Assembly: GCF_022206305.1 (NCBI RefSeq)
Contig: NZ_JAKOIW010000016.1
Location: forward strand, 32,358-96,357
DNA from: Gordonia sp. 'Campus'
Lineage (GTDB): Bacteria > Actinomycetota > Actinomycetes > Mycobacteriales > Mycobacteriaceae
DNA length: 64,000 nucleotides
Direction: 5' to 3'
A program made the position numbers and the translations under genes. Under the pieces are notes generated by a model. It saw only the letters and a program-made list of their open reading frames with translations, had not been told where the DNA came from and ran no database searches. Of the stretch, positions 42,896-53,024 are shown in pieces; position 1 is the stretch's first letter; every line of letters begins with the position of its first letter.

Positions 42896-44119
42896 ATGCC
42901 CATCGGACTTCTAGCGCTCGCGGTCGGTGGATTCGGGATCGGACTCACCGAATTCGTGATCATGGGCCTTCTCCCGGAGGTCGCCGCCGAATTCGGTGTC
43001 ACCGAAGCGGTTGCCGGCTACCTCATTTCGGGCTACGCGCTGGCCGTGGCAGTCGGCGGCGTCGCGCTGACCGCGGCTGTCATACGGTTCGATCGGAAAC
43101 GGGTACTGATGGCGCTGATGATCTTGTTCATCGGCGGCAACCTGCTCTCTGCCGTCGCGCCCACCTACGAAGCGATGCTGGCCGGCAGAATCCTGGCCGC
43201 CCTGTGCCACGGTGCATTCTTCGGAATCGGTGCGGTCGTCGCATCGAGCATGGTCGGCCCAGCCAAACGCGCGGCTGCCGTCGCGATGATGTTCGCGGGA
43301 CTGACCGTCGCCAACGTGCTCGGGGTGCCCTTCGGGACATTCCTGGGACAGCAACTGGGATGGCGCTCCACGTTCTGGGCCATCACCGCCATCGGCATCG
43401 TCGCGCTGGTGGGAATCTTCACGCTGGTGCCCGACGCCACCGAGGGCCACGCGGCGCCGACCAGCCTCCGCGCCGAACTCGGCGCATTCCGATCCACCCA
43501 GGTATGGCTCTCCATCGCCATCACGATCCTGGGTTACGGCGGGATGTTCGGCGCGTTCACCTACATCGCCTACACCCTCACGGACGTATCCGGGTTCGCG
43601 TCATCCACTGTCCCTTGGCTTCTCGTGATGTTCGGGGCGGGCCTGTTCATCGGGAACCATGTCGGCGGCAAGCTCGCGGATCGTGCGTTGACGACCTCAC
43701 TCACAGCGACGTTGGCCATCCTGACGGTCGTGCTCATCGTCTTCGCGGCGACCGCGTCGAACCAGATCATGAGCGTCGTGTCACTGCTGCTGATGGGCGC
43801 ATTCGGCTTTGCGACAGTGCCGGCGCTGCAGACCCGCATCATGAATCACGCCGCCACCGCGCCGACTCTGGCGTCAGGTGCGAACATCGCCGCGTTCAAC
43901 ATCGGCAACGCCCTCGGTGCCTGGATCGGCGGAATGACCATCGCTGCCGGTCTCGGTTACACATCACCGATCTGGGCGGGTGCGGGCGTGACCGTCCTGG
44001 GCCTCGCGGTACTGCTGGTCGCCACTGTTCTCCACAGTCGAACGACCCGAACCGAGACGCAGCCCGCCCCGACGACCATCGAGTCGCAGGTTCAGCGCAT
44101 GCCGGCCGAGCGTGCGTGA
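42896..44119 (+). CDS. MFS drug/sugar efflux transporter (DHA1/AraJ type)
   Basis: A 407-residue protein with 12 predicted membrane helices. N-terminal GGFGIGLTEFVIMGLLPEVAAEFGV and the motif A region RFDRKRVLMALM between helices 2 and 3 fit the DHA1 family. ATG 42896 has GGAAGGGG upstream; the open frame upstream crosses the operator and is not used. It is divergently paired with MarR, so it is likely induced by an exported compound. Confidence 0.9.
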   Translation: MPIGLLALAVGGFGIGLTEFVIMGLLPEVAAEFGVTEAVAGYLISGYALAVAVGGVALTAAVIRFDRKRVLMALMILFIGGNLLSAVAPTYEAMLAGRILAALCHGAFFGIGAVVASSMVGPAKRAAAVAMMFAGLTVANVLGVPFGTFLGQQLGWRSTFWAITAIGIVALVGIFTLVPDATEGHAAPTSLRAELGAFRSTQVWLSIAITILGYGGMFGAFTYIAYTLTDVSGFASSTVPWLLVMFGAGLFIGNHVGGKLADRALTTSLTATLAILTVVLIVFAATASNQIMSVVSLLLMGAFGFATVPALQTRIMNHAATAPTLASGANIAAFNIGNALGAWIGGMTIAAGLGYTSPIWAGAGVTVLGLAVLLVATVLHSRTTRTETQPAPTTIESQVQRMPAERA

Positions 44120-44189
44120 GGTCTGGCTCTGACCGCCAGCGCAGTCGGGCTTCTACGGGTCGAGTGTCATCGTCTCCAACGGACTCCGG

Positions 44190-45401
44190 TCAGGTGTCGG
44201 CGCGCTGCCGGATGCCGAACACCGTGAACAGTGCCGCGCAGGTCGCGAAGACGACCAGCAGGGCGAGGCCGATCGTGTAGCTGTGGGTGGCCGCGTCGTA
44301 TGTCGCACCCATGAGCATCGGGGGGAAGAAGCCGCCGAGCCCGCCGAGTGCGCCCACGATCCCGGTGACCGACCCGACCCGTTCGGCAGGAGCGGCCTGG
44401 GCGACCCAGCTGAAGACCGAGCCCGAGCCGAGGCCCATGCAGACGGCCATCAGCACGAAGTCGATACCCGCCGGTATCTCGACCGGTGGTTTGGTGATCA
44501 TCCAGACGGCGAGTACCGCGGCGCCGCCGCACGAGATCACCGTGATGATGCGTGGCCCGAAGCGGTCAGAGAGGATGCCGCCGAGGGGACGTGCGATGAC
44601 CGCGGCGATCGCGAAGCCGGCTGTCCGGGTACCCGCTGCTTGCAGATCGAAGTCGTATACGTCCTTCAGGTACGTCGGGAGATAGGTGCTGAACGCGACG
44701 AAGCCGCCGAATGCGGCTGCGTAGAGAAATCCGAGCTGCCAGGTGATCGGCAGTTTGGCCGCACCGATCAGTTTGGGGACCACCGAGTCGTGGGACGCTG
44801 CCCACCTGGGTGAGTCGCGCATGAACAGCCAGCAGATCACGGCGACCACCGCGAGCGCGACCGCGATGATGACGTGCGTCGCGACATACCCGAACCACGA
44901 CACGAAACGCGGGGTGAAGAAGGCCGACAACGCGGTTCCGCCCATGCCTGCGCCGAAGACGCCGGTCGCGAACCCGCGACGTGACTTGTCGTACCAGGCG
45001 TTCACGAACGGGATCCCGACCGCGAAGGTCGTCCCGCCGATGCCGAGGAAGAACCCCGCCACGAGGAGCAGGGCATAACTGGCGAAGTGTCCGGCGGCTG
45101 CGACCAACAGGACGAAGGGGATCGTGACGACCAGCAGCACGGTGAACATCAGGCGTCCGCCGAACCGGTCGGTGAGTGCGCCGGTGAGTATCCGGCCCAG
45201 CGAGCCGACCAGGATCGGGATGGCGACGAGGATCGACTTCTGGGTGGCGCTCAGGTCGAGCTGGTCGGTGTAGACGACCCCCAGCGGGCCGATGAGGTTC
45301 CAGGCCCAGAAGCTGATCGCGAAGGCGACGGTCGCCAGGACCAGGTTCCTGGTCTGCCCGGCGGCGACGGAGGGCGGCGTGGCGGTGGTCTCGGTGGTCA
45401 T
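44190..45401 (-). CDS. narK: Nitrate/nitrite MFS transporter NarK
   Basis: A 403-residue 12-helix transporter of the nitrate-nitrite porter family. FAISFWAWNLIGPLG in helix 1 and GFFLGIGGTTFAVGIPFVNAWY in helix 4 are hallmark sequences of the NNP signature. Starts at ATG 45401, overlapping narI by 4 bases (ATGA), so nitrate uptake or nitrite export is tied to the reductase. Confidence 0.93.
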   Translation of the reverse strand: MTTETTATPPSVAAGQTRNLVLATVAFAISFWAWNLIGPLGVVYTDQLDLSATQKSILVAIPILVGSLGRILTGALTDRFGGRLMFTVLLVVTIPFVLLVAAAGHFASYALLLVAGFFLGIGGTTFAVGIPFVNAWYDKSRRGFATGVFGAGMGGTALSAFFTPRFVSWFGYVATHVIIAVALAVVAVICWLFMRDSPRWAASHDSVVPKLIGAAKLPITWQLGFLYAAAFGGFVAFSTYLPTYLKDVYDFDLQAAGTRTAGFAIAAVIARPLGGILSDRFGPRIITVISCGGAAVLAVWMITKPPVEIPAGIDFVLMAVCMGLGSGSVFSWVAQAAPAERVGSVTGIVGALGGLGGFFPPMLMGATYDAATHSYTIGLALLVVFATCAALFTVFGIRQRADT

Positions 45402-46147
45402 CGATCACGATCCTTCACTCCGACGGGCGCCCATCCCGGGCGGTACGGCTGATTGCCCGGCATCGACCTCTGGTCGCGACTCCGGTACACGATGTAGGGA
45501 CGGAACAGGTAGTGCACGGGCGCGGTGAAGATGTGCACCAACCGGGTGAACGGCACCATCGCGAAGAGCAGCATCCCGATGAGGATGTGCACGTGAAAGC
45601 GCAACGGCGCCTCCGCCATCGCCGAGACGTCGGGCTGCAGGACGAACAGCGACCGGAACCACGGCGACACCGTCTCGCGGTAGTTCACCCCCTCGGCATG
45701 GGGATCGAGGGTCCCGATCAGGGTGATGTAGGTGCCGACCAGCAGCGCGGTCACCAGCACGAGGTACATCGCCTTGTCGTTGCGCGTGGTCGCCATGAAC
45801 ACCGGCCCCACCGTGCGTCGCCGGTACACCAGCATGCCGACCCCGACGAGCGTCGCGACCGCGGCGAGCAGTCCGAAACCGCCCGCGCCCCAGTGGTAAA
45901 CGGTCTCCGAGACGCCGATGGCCTCGGTCCACGACTCGGGGATCAGCAGTCCGATCGCGTGGCCGATGATCACCACGAGCACGCCGTAGTGGAACAGGGG
46001 CGAGGCGATCCGCAGCAGCCGGGACTCGTAGAGCTCCGACGACCGTGTCGTCCACCCGAACTTGTCGTAGCGATAGCGCCAGATGGTTCCACCGATGAGC
46101 AGTCCGAGCGTCGCGTAGGGAACCACGCCCCACAGGAAGATGTCCAC
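45398..46147 (-). CDS. narI: Respiratory nitrate reductase gamma subunit (cytochrome b)
   Basis: A 249-residue membrane cytochrome with five hydrophobic helices and haem-ligand histidines in helices 2 (PLFHYGVLVVIIGHAIGL) and 5 (RFHVHILIGMLLFAMVPFTRLVHIFTAP). Takes electrons from menaquinol for NarGH. GTG 46147 start; overlaps narK by 4 bases. Confidence 0.95.
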   Translation of the reverse strand: MDIFLWGVVPYATLGLLIGGTIWRYRYDKFGWTTRSSELYESRLLRIASPLFHYGVLVVIIGHAIGLLIPESWTEAIGVSETVYHWGAGGFGLLAAVATLVGVGMLVYRRRTVGPVFMATTRNDKAMYLVLVTALLVGTYITLIGTLDPHAEGVNYRETVSPWFRSLFVLQPDVSAMAEAPLRFHVHILIGMLLFAMVPFTRLVHIFTAPVHYLFRPYIVYRSRDQRSMPGNQPYRPGWAPVGVKDRDR

Positions 46148-46155
46148 GGGTCACC

Positions 46156-46821
46156 TCACGCTCGGGTCGGGTTGATCGGCAACAGTCGGGGATCGAAGGG
46201 TTCCAGGCCCACCGTCTCGGTCTTCGGGGGGCCGCACATGGCCATCGCCGCGGCCCTGTCGGGCGGGGACGGGGTGGGCAGGGTCGCACAGACGGCCTGC
46301 ACCGCGCCGGCGTACGGCGAATCCGCGTCGAGGAGCGCGAACCGGATCAACTCCACTGCCGCGCGGTGCTTCTCGAGTAGTTCGACGCCGCGGGCCGGGT
46401 CGGCGCGCGCACTGAACTCGAGCACGATCGGCAGATGGTCCGGCAGCTCGCCGTGCAGGTCGACGAGGAAACCGCTGTCGCGGTAGGCCTGCTTGAACTC
46501 GCCCAGCGAGGTGCCCCGCCGACGGGTGTCGCCGTCGGACCAATACGACAGGTAGAGCGTGTGCCGCTTGGAGAGATCGAAGAGATCGATGTAGCTGCGG
46601 CGCAGCGCGTCCGGTTCGCCGCCGTCGAGGTGATCGATGGTCTGCCGCAGCGGTTCGGTCGCGCGGGGATCGTCCTGCTCGTCGAGGGCTGCGCGCATCA
46701 GCTCGACGCGGCCGAGCACTTCGTCGTCGGGGTAGCTGAGGCACCAGGACGCGACCAACCGGATCACGCTGGGCTCGGCCGTCGTCCGCGGTCGTCGATC
46801 GAAGACCCGTAGGTCTCTCAT
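46156..46821 (-). CDS. narJ: Nitrate reductase molybdenum cofactor assembly chaperone
   Basis: A 221-residue NarJ/TorD-family chaperone that holds apo-NarG for cofactor insertion. SWCLSYPDDEVLGRV, then SYIDLFDLSKRHTLYLSYWSDGDTRRRG is a standard NarJ motif. Overlaps narH by 4 bases (ATGA); 8 bp precede narI. Confidence 0.94.
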   Translation of the reverse strand: MRDLRVFDRRPRTTAEPSVIRLVASWCLSYPDDEVLGRVELMRAALDEQDDPRATEPLRQTIDHLDGGEPDALRRSYIDLFDLSKRHTLYLSYWSDGDTRRRGTSLGEFKQAYRDSGFLVDLHGELPDHLPIVLEFSARADPARGVELLEKHRAAVELIRFALLDADSPYAGAVQAVCATLPTPSPPDRAAAMAMCGPPKTETVGLEPFDPRLLPINPTRA

Positions 46822-48509
46822 CGCGTCTCCTCGCCCGGCGTCGTCGACGCGCGCGGGATGCGTTCGGGGAAGAGGCCGGGCGGGGCGCCGTTCCCATCCC
46901 AGTTGAGCAGGTTCGTCCGGCCCGCCATCGCGCGCTCGCCGGCCGCGGTGTCGGTGTTCTGACGCTGTTTGAGCGCGTGGAAGGTCTCCACCGACACCGG
47001 AGCCGGGCGTCCGCTGGCCTCGCCGAACGGTGAGGAGTCGAACATGCCCGGCCCCTCGTCGTAGTCCAGTGAACAGCCCATCTCGTCGAGCTTCTCGGCC
47101 TGCTCGAGATGCGCGGTCGGGATCACGTAGCGGTCGTCGTACTTCGCGATGGCCATGAGGCGGTACATCTCGTAGATCTCTTCCTCGGTCATCCCCACCG
47201 CGGCCGGGATGCCGGCGTCGGGCTCGCGGCCCAACGTGACGTCGCGCATGTACGAGCGCATGGCGGCCAGGCGGCGCAGCACCGTGTCGACGACGGCCGT
47301 GTCACCGGCGGTGAACAATTCGGCCAGGTACTCCACGGGAATGCGTAGCGCCTCGATGGCACCGAACAGGGTGCCCGCGCCCTCGGCGTCGTGACCCTGT
47401 TCGGCCAGCAGGTCGACGATCGGCGAGAGCGGCGGGACGTACCAGACCATCGGCATGGTGCGGTACTCCGGATGCAGGGGGAGTGCGACGCGGTATTTCT
47501 TGGCCAGCGCGTACACCGGGGATCGGCGGGCGGCCTCTAGCCAGTCGTCCGGGATGCCGTCTCGACGGGCCGCGGCGATCACGTCGGGATCGTCGGGGTC
47601 GAGCATCAGGTCGAGCTGGGCCTCGTAGAGATCGCGTTCGTCCGGGGTCGACGCGGCCGCCGTCACGGCATCGGCGTCGTACAGAAAGATGCCCAGGTAG
47701 CGAAGTCGTCCGACGCACGTCTCGGAACAGACGGTGGGTTGCCCGACCTCGATGCGCGGGTAGCAGAGCGTGCACTTCTCGGCCTTGCCGGACTTGTGGT
47801 TGAAGTAGATCTTCTTGTACGGACAACCCGTGATGCACTGCCGCCAGCCGCGACAGCGATCCTGGTCGACGAGCACGATGCCGTCCTCGCTGCGTTTGTA
47901 GATCGCGCCGGAGGGGCACGACGCCATGCACGACGGGTTCAGGCAGTGTTCGCAGATGCGCGGCAGATAGAACATGAACGTCTGCTCGAACCCGAACTTC
48001 ACGGCGTCCTCGGACTCGCGACGCAGTTTCTCCACGATGGGATCGCGCTTGGCGAGTTCGGGTGCGCCGCCGAGATTGTCGTCCCAGTTCGCCGACCAGG
48101 TGACCTTGGTGTCCTTGCCGGTCAGCAGCGATTTCGGACGGGCGACGGGGAAGTCGTCGCCGAGCGGGGCGTCGATCAGGGTCTGGTAGTCGTAGGTCCA
48201 GGGTTCGTAGTAGTCCTCGATGGTCGGTTGGACCGGACTCGCGAACAGGGTCAACAGCTTTCGGATCCGGCCGCCTGCCCGCAACCGCAGCCTGCCGTTG
48301 CGGTTGAGCACCCACCCGCCCTGCCAGGTGTCCTGGTCGTCGTAACGCCGCGGATATCCCTGTCCGGGGCGCGTTTCGACATTGTTGAACCACACGTACT
48401 CGGTTCCGGACCGATTGGTCCAGGCCTGCTTGCAGGTCACCGAGCAGGTGTGGCATCCGATGCACTTGTCGAGATTCATCACCATCCCGACCTGGGCCAT
48501 GACCCGCAT
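46818..48509 (-). CDS. narH: Respiratory nitrate reductase beta subunit
   Basis: A 563-residue iron-sulfur protein. Cysteine clusters: CIGCHTCSVTCKQ (about 16-28), CEHCLNPSCMASCP, CRGWRQCITGCP and CTLCYPR ... C. The Trp in CRGW marks the cluster that is [3Fe-4S] in NarH. Carries electrons from NarI to NarG. ATG 48509 overlaps the narG stop by one base (TGATG); the frame is open upstream only as a shadow of narG. Confidence 0.95.
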   Translation of the reverse strand: MRVMAQVGMVMNLDKCIGCHTCSVTCKQAWTNRSGTEYVWFNNVETRPGQGYPRRYDDQDTWQGGWVLNRNGRLRLRAGGRIRKLLTLFASPVQPTIEDYYEPWTYDYQTLIDAPLGDDFPVARPKSLLTGKDTKVTWSANWDDNLGGAPELAKRDPIVEKLRRESEDAVKFGFEQTFMFYLPRICEHCLNPSCMASCPSGAIYKRSEDGIVLVDQDRCRGWRQCITGCPYKKIYFNHKSGKAEKCTLCYPRIEVGQPTVCSETCVGRLRYLGIFLYDADAVTAAASTPDERDLYEAQLDLMLDPDDPDVIAAARRDGIPDDWLEAARRSPVYALAKKYRVALPLHPEYRTMPMVWYVPPLSPIVDLLAEQGHDAEGAGTLFGAIEALRIPVEYLAELFTAGDTAVVDTVLRRLAAMRSYMRDVTLGREPDAGIPAAVGMTEEEIYEMYRLMAIAKYDDRYVIPTAHLEQAEKLDEMGCSLDYDEGPGMFDSSPFGEASGRPAPVSVETFHALKQRQNTDTAAGERAMAGRTNLLNWDGNGAPPGLFPERIPRASTTPGEETR

Positions 48510-51500
48510 CAGTACGTCACCTCCTGGCTGCGTTTGCGGATGGTCGACACCATGTCGCGCTGGTTGCCGGTCGGCCCGAGATAGTTGAAGGCGTAGGACA
48601 ACTGGGCGTACCCGCCGATGAGGTGGGTAGGTTTGACCAGCAACCGGGTCGGCGAGTTGTGGATGCCGCCACGGCGGCCCGTCGCCTCCGACTTCGGGAC
48701 GTCGATCGTGCGTTCCTGGGCGTGGTGGACGTAGCAGACCCCGGCCGGCATGCGATGGCTGACGATCGCGCGGCAGACGAAAACACCGTTGGCGTTCACG
48801 CATTCGATCCAGTCGTTGTCGGCGACGTCGATCGAGGCGGCGTCCTGTGGGCTCAACCAGGCGATCGGACCGCCGCGCGAGAGCGACAACATGAACAGGT
48901 TGTCCTGGTACTCGGAGTGGATCGACCACTTCGAGTGCGGGGTCAGGTACCGGACCGTGATCTCCCGCGACCCGTCGGCGCCGAGCTTCGGCTCACCGAA
49001 CAGGCGGTGCATGTCCAGTGGCGGACGGTAGATCGGGAACGACTCGCCCATGTCGATCATCCAGTCGTGATCGAGGTAGAAGTGCATCCGCCCGGTGAGG
49101 GTGTGAAACGGCTTGAGCCGCTCGATGTTCACGGTGAAGGGTGCGTACCGTCGACCCCCGGTCTCCGATCCGGACCACTCCGGCGACGTGATGACCGGCA
49201 CGGGTGCCTTCTGGGTGTCGGCGAAGCGGATCCGCTTCTCCTCCGACCCGCGGGCCAGATCGTCGAGGCGGAACCCGACGCGTTGCTGGAGCTGTTCGAA
49301 GCCGGCCACTGCGAGTTCACCGTTCGTGGTCCCCGACAACGTCAGGATCGCCTCGGCGAGTTTCTCGTCGGTGTCGATCGCCGGTCGTCCGTCGCCGGCC
49401 CCGCCGAGCATCACGCCGTTGGACTCGGCGAGTTTGCGTGTCTGCTCCTCGAGCGGGTAGGTCACGTTCTTGACGGTGAAGCCGAGCTTGTCCGCGAGCG
49501 GTCCGATGGACGCCAGCTTGTCCGCGATCGCGGTGTAATCCCGTTCCACCACACTGAAGTTGGGCATGTTCCGGCCAGGCTGGCCGGCAACGCCATCCCG
49601 TTGCCAGTCCAGAACCCGACCGTGTGGTTGCGCGACCTCGCCGGGGGTGTCGTGCTGCAGCGGCACGCTCACGAGGTCATGACGTGTCCCCAGATGTGTT
49701 CGGGCCAGGTCGGACAGCTTGCGTGCGAGACGGTGGAACAGGTCGAAGTCGGACTTGGCCTCCCATGGCGGGTCGATCGCCGGGGTGAACGCATGGACGA
49801 ACGGATGCATGTCCGTCGACGACAGATCGTGCTTCTCGTACCAGGTCGCGGCGGGCAACACGATGTCGGACAGCAGCGTGGTCGACGTCATCCGGAAGTC
49901 CGCGGAGAGCAGCAGGTCGAGCTTGCCTTCGGGGATGTCGTCATGCCAACGGATCTCGCTCGGCCGTGGGGTGTCGGGGTTCTCGGTGCCCAGCACGTTG
50001 TGGTGGGTACCGAGCAGAGTGCGAAGGAAGTACTCGTTGCCCTTCGCCGACGAGCCGAGCAGGTTCGACCGCCACAGCACCAGGGTGCGCGGCCAGTTCT
50101 CCGGAGCATCGACATCGGTGATGGCGGGTGTCAGTTCGCCGTTCTGCAGTCGTTCGGCGACGTAGGCGGCGGCGTCGGTCGCCTCGCCGCGGTCCACGGC
50201 CGCGGTTGCCTCGTCGGCGACGTCGAGCGGGTTGGTCGAGAACTGGGGATAGAAGGGCATCCAGCCGAGCCGCGCGGATTGGGCGATCGCGTCGGCCGTG
50301 TGCTCGTGGTCCATCGTGCCGCGCGAGAGCGGAGAGGCGAGTGACGACGTCGAGTAGCCGTCGTTGCGCCACTGCCCGGTGTGCATGTACCAGTACGACG
50401 TCCCCGTCATGGTCCGTGGCGGCCGCGTCCAGTCGAGTGCGTTGGCCAGCGAGATCCAGCCGGTGATCGGACGGCACTTCTCCTGCCCCACGTAGTGCGC
50501 CCAGCCGCCGCCGTTGCGGCCCATGCAGCCGGTGAGGATCAACAGGGACAAGATCGCCCGGTAGGTGGCGTCGCCGTGGAACCACTGGCAGATCCCGGCG
50601 CCCATGATGATCATCGAGCGGCCTTGCGACTCCTCGGCATTCGCGGCGAACTCCCGTGCGACCCGGATCGCCGCAGCCGCCGGGACGCCGGTGATTTCGG
50701 CCTGCCACGCCGGTGTGTACGGCGCCGACGCGTCGTCGTAGCCGGTGGGCCACTCGCCGGGGAGCCCGTCCCGGGCGACGCCGTACTGCGCGAGCATGAG
50801 GTCGAACACGGTCGTGACGAGCCGCCCGCCGATGCGCCGCGCGGGGACACCTCGCCGGACCACGGCGCCGCTGCCGTCGGGGGCGTCGAAGACGGGGAAG
50901 GCGACTTCGACGTACTCGGCCGCGTCGCCGAGCAACGTCAGCGCTGGGCGTGCGTCCTCGAGGTCGAGGTTCCACCGCCCCTTGCCGGACTCTGCATACC
51001 GGAACCCCATCGAACCGTTGGGAACCACCGGCCGGTCCTGCTCGGAGTCCCAGAAGACGGTCTTCCACACGTCTTCGCCGGCGGACACCCGGCCTCCCGC
51101 GTCGAGCTCGTCGGCGGTGACGAACTTGCCTGCGACGAACCGCCCAGGGAGATCGTCCCCCTGCTCGTCGAGATGGATCAGGAACGGGAGGTCGGTGTAG
51201 CGGCGCACGTAGTCGTCGAAGAACCCGGTCGAGCGCTGCACGAAGAACTCGGTGAGGATGACGTGGCCCATCGCCATCGCGAGGGCGCCGTCGGTACCTG
51301 CCTGCGCGGGTAGCCATTCGTCGGCGAACTTGGTGTTGTCGGCGTAGTCGGGGCTGACCGAGACCACCTTGGTGCCGCGGTAACGCACCTCGGCCATCCA
51401 GTGCGCGTCCGGGGTCCGCGTCACGGGAACGTTGGATCCCCACATCATCAGGTAGGTCGCATCCCACCAGTCGCCGGACTCGGGAACGTCGGTCTGGTCG

Positions 51501-52228
51501 CCGAACACCTGCGGGCTGGCCACCGGGAGGTCGGCGTACCAGTCGTAGAACGACGTCATCACGCCACCGATGAGCTGGATGAAGCGGGTGCCGACACAGT
51601 GGCTGACCATCGACATGGCGGGGATGGGGGAGAAGCCCGCGCAACGGTCGGGGCCATACGTCTTGATGGTGTGCACGTGTGCGGCGGCCGCCATCTCGAT
51701 GGCCTCGTCCCACGAGACGCGGACGAGCCCGCCCTTGCCCCGCGCCTGCTGGTAAGAACGGCGGCGCAGCGGATCGCCCACCACGTCAGCCCAGGCCAGG
51801 ACGGGATCCTGCAGGCGCTTCTTCGCCTCGCGGTACATCTCGACGAGCACACCGCGGGCGTACGGATGCCGCACGCGTGTGGGTGAGTAGGTGTACCAGG
51901 AGAAGGCGGCCCCGCGTGGACACCCGCGCGGTTCGTACTCGGGACGGTCCGGACCGACCGACGGATAGTCGGTCTCCTGGGTTTCCCACGTGATGATCCC
52001 GTCTTTGACGTAGACCTTCCACGAGCACGATCCGGTGCAGTTGACGCCGTGGGTCGAGCGGACGATCTTGTCGTGACTCCACCGGTCGCGGTAGAACACG
52101 TCGCCGGCGCGGCCGCCCTCGCGGAAGACCGCGCGGCGATCGTCCGTCTCGTCCCAGCGGGTGAAGAATTTTCCGATGTTCAGCAGGGCTGTGGCTGCAG
52201 TGCCCTGGATGTCGTCAGACCGGGCCAT
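48509..52228 (-). CDS. narG: Respiratory nitrate reductase alpha subunit (Mo-bisMGD)
   Basis: A 1239-residue molybdoenzyme, full length for the family, reducing nitrate to nitrite on the cytoplasmic side. The FS0 cluster ligands His60, Cys64, Cys68 and Cys103 (HGVNCTGSC, GCPRGA) are present. The Asp ligand region of Mo is in SFYDWYADLP, followed by QTDVPES and MMWGSNVPVTRTPDAHW. ATG 52228 has AGGGTG upstream; a GTG three codons earlier is less well spaced. First gene of narGHJIK. Confidence 0.96.
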   Translation of the reverse strand: MARSDDIQGTAATALLNIGKFFTRWDETDDRRAVFREGGRAGDVFYRDRWSHDKIVRSTHGVNCTGSCSWKVYVKDGIITWETQETDYPSVGPDRPEYEPRGCPRGAAFSWYTYSPTRVRHPYARGVLVEMYREAKKRLQDPVLAWADVVGDPLRRRSYQQARGKGGLVRVSWDEAIEMAAAAHVHTIKTYGPDRCAGFSPIPAMSMVSHCVGTRFIQLIGGVMTSFYDWYADLPVASPQVFGDQTDVPESGDWWDATYLMMWGSNVPVTRTPDAHWMAEVRYRGTKVVSVSPDYADNTKFADEWLPAQAGTDGALAMAMGHVILTEFFVQRSTGFFDDYVRRYTDLPFLIHLDEQGDDLPGRFVAGKFVTADELDAGGRVSAGEDVWKTVFWDSEQDRPVVPNGSMGFRYAESGKGRWNLDLEDARPALTLLGDAAEYVEVAFPVFDAPDGSGAVVRRGVPARRIGGRLVTTVFDLMLAQYGVARDGLPGEWPTGYDDASAPYTPAWQAEITGVPAAAAIRVAREFAANAEESQGRSMIIMGAGICQWFHGDATYRAILSLLILTGCMGRNGGGWAHYVGQEKCRPITGWISLANALDWTRPPRTMTGTSYWYMHTGQWRNDGYSTSSLASPLSRGTMDHEHTADAIAQSARLGWMPFYPQFSTNPLDVADEATAAVDRGEATDAAAYVAERLQNGELTPAITDVDAPENWPRTLVLWRSNLLGSSAKGNEYFLRTLLGTHHNVLGTENPDTPRPSEIRWHDDIPEGKLDLLLSADFRMTSTTLLSDIVLPAATWYEKHDLSSTDMHPFVHAFTPAIDPPWEAKSDFDLFHRLARKLSDLARTHLGTRHDLVSVPLQHDTPGEVAQPHGRVLDWQRDGVAGQPGRNMPNFSVVERDYTAIADKLASIGPLADKLGFTVKNVTYPLEEQTRKLAESNGVMLGGAGDGRPAIDTDEKLAEAILTLSGTTNGELAVAGFEQLQQRVGFRLDDLARGSEEKRIRFADTQKAPVPVITSPEWSGSETGGRRYAPFTVNIERLKPFHTLTGRMHFYLDHDWMIDMGESFPIYRPPLDMHRLFGEPKLGADGSREITVRYLTPHSKWSIHSEYQDNLFMLSLSRGGPIAWLSPQDAASIDVADNDWIECVNANGVFVCRAIVSHRMPAGVCYVHHAQERTIDVPKSEATGRRGGIHNSPTRLLVKPTHLIGGYAQLSYAFNYLGPTGNQRDMVSTIRKRSQEVTY

Positions 52229-52296
52229 GTGCGTCACCCTACGGACGACGTGCCGGATTTTCTTTGCGAATCGAAAAGTCGATCAAGTGCGGCGCA

Positions 52297-52319
52297 GAAT
52301 GTTTCCGGAGAATACATTC
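52297..52319. promoter_or_regulatory. Inverted repeat upstream of narG
   Basis: GAATGT (52297-52302) and ACATTC (52314-52319) pair across 11 bp. It lies 69-91 bp before the narG start and is a candidate site for a nitrate- or redox-dependent regulator. No FNR/CRP (TGTGA-N6-TCACA) or DosR-type box was found. Confidence 0.35.
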
Positions 52320-52356
52320 GTCGCACATATGGAGAACACGAACCGGACCGGCCCGA

Positions 52357-52698
52357 TCACCGGGTTGCGACGGTCAGCAGGATCGCCGAATCCTCCTCGG
52401 CGGTCAATCCGTGACGTGTCGACGGAATCGTCACGAGATCGCCCTCTGCTCCCTTCCAGGAACCGTCCGGATCGCCGTCTGCGGTGGTGAGGACGACGCG
52501 ACCGCGCAGGACATGCAGGGTGGCCTCGGTGGGACTCTCGTGGTCGGACAGCGCCGCACCGGCGGTCAGGGCGATGACGGTCTGCCGGAGATGTCGAGAA
52601 GAGTTGCCGTGCAACGTATGCGACGCGCGTCGGCTCGACGCCTCGCGCGCTGAGGACAGGAGTTGATCGACGAGTTCGGGCAAGTGGGTCGAATTCAC
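52357..52698 (-). CDS. Small cupin-domain protein
   Basis: A 113-residue single-domain cupin: helical N-terminus, then RHLRQTVIALTAGAALSDHESPTEATLHVLRGRVVLTT (cupin motif 1 region) and GDLVTIPSTRHGLTAEEDSAILLTVA (motif 2 region, with His). Metal ligands are incomplete. GTG 52698 start. It sits upstream of narG on the same strand with 128 bp between, so it could be a sensor or accessory protein of nitrate respiration; no direct evidence. Confidence 0.75.
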   Translation of the reverse strand: MNSTHLPELVDQLLSSAREASSRRASHTLHGNSSRHLRQTVIALTAGAALSDHESPTEATLHVLRGRVVLTTADGDPDGSWKGAEGDLVTIPSTRHGLTAEEDSAILLTVATR

Positions 52699-53024
52699 TG
52701 TTCCACCATGGCACCGCCGGCGGGAGCCGACACGTCGTTCGGGTCGATCGAGGCCGGTTCGTTGTTCACCGGCCGGTCTCGCCGAGGCCGGGAATAGCGC
52801 ACACGAGTAGTGCGAAAAGCCGAGGACGGCACTTTGTGGTTTCGTGAACGCCCGACCGAAGAGACGATTTCTCGAATGCGTTCCGAAAGATGTCCACGAT
52901 CAGATGCGGACACCGCGACATGGATGGAAACATATGCCGAGGTGCTGTACCCCATCGCATTCTGTCGAAGGTCTGCCAACTGCGTCCGGGACCCGTGCTC
53001 GGACAGGCGAGACCCTCTGCCGGG
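52699..53024. other. 326-bp intergenic stretch before the cupin gene
   Basis: No convincing gene. A 94-codon minus-strand frame (52695-52979) ends in a 4-base overlap with the cupin start, but its composition is not protein-like. The middle part is slightly A/T-richer and probably holds the cupin promoter; no clear boxes. Confidence 0.4.

Noticed and set aside
52695..52979. 94-codon minus-strand frame ending on the cupin start
   Set aside because: Composition is not protein-like and no motif was seen; the 4-base overlap with the cupin start is the only support.
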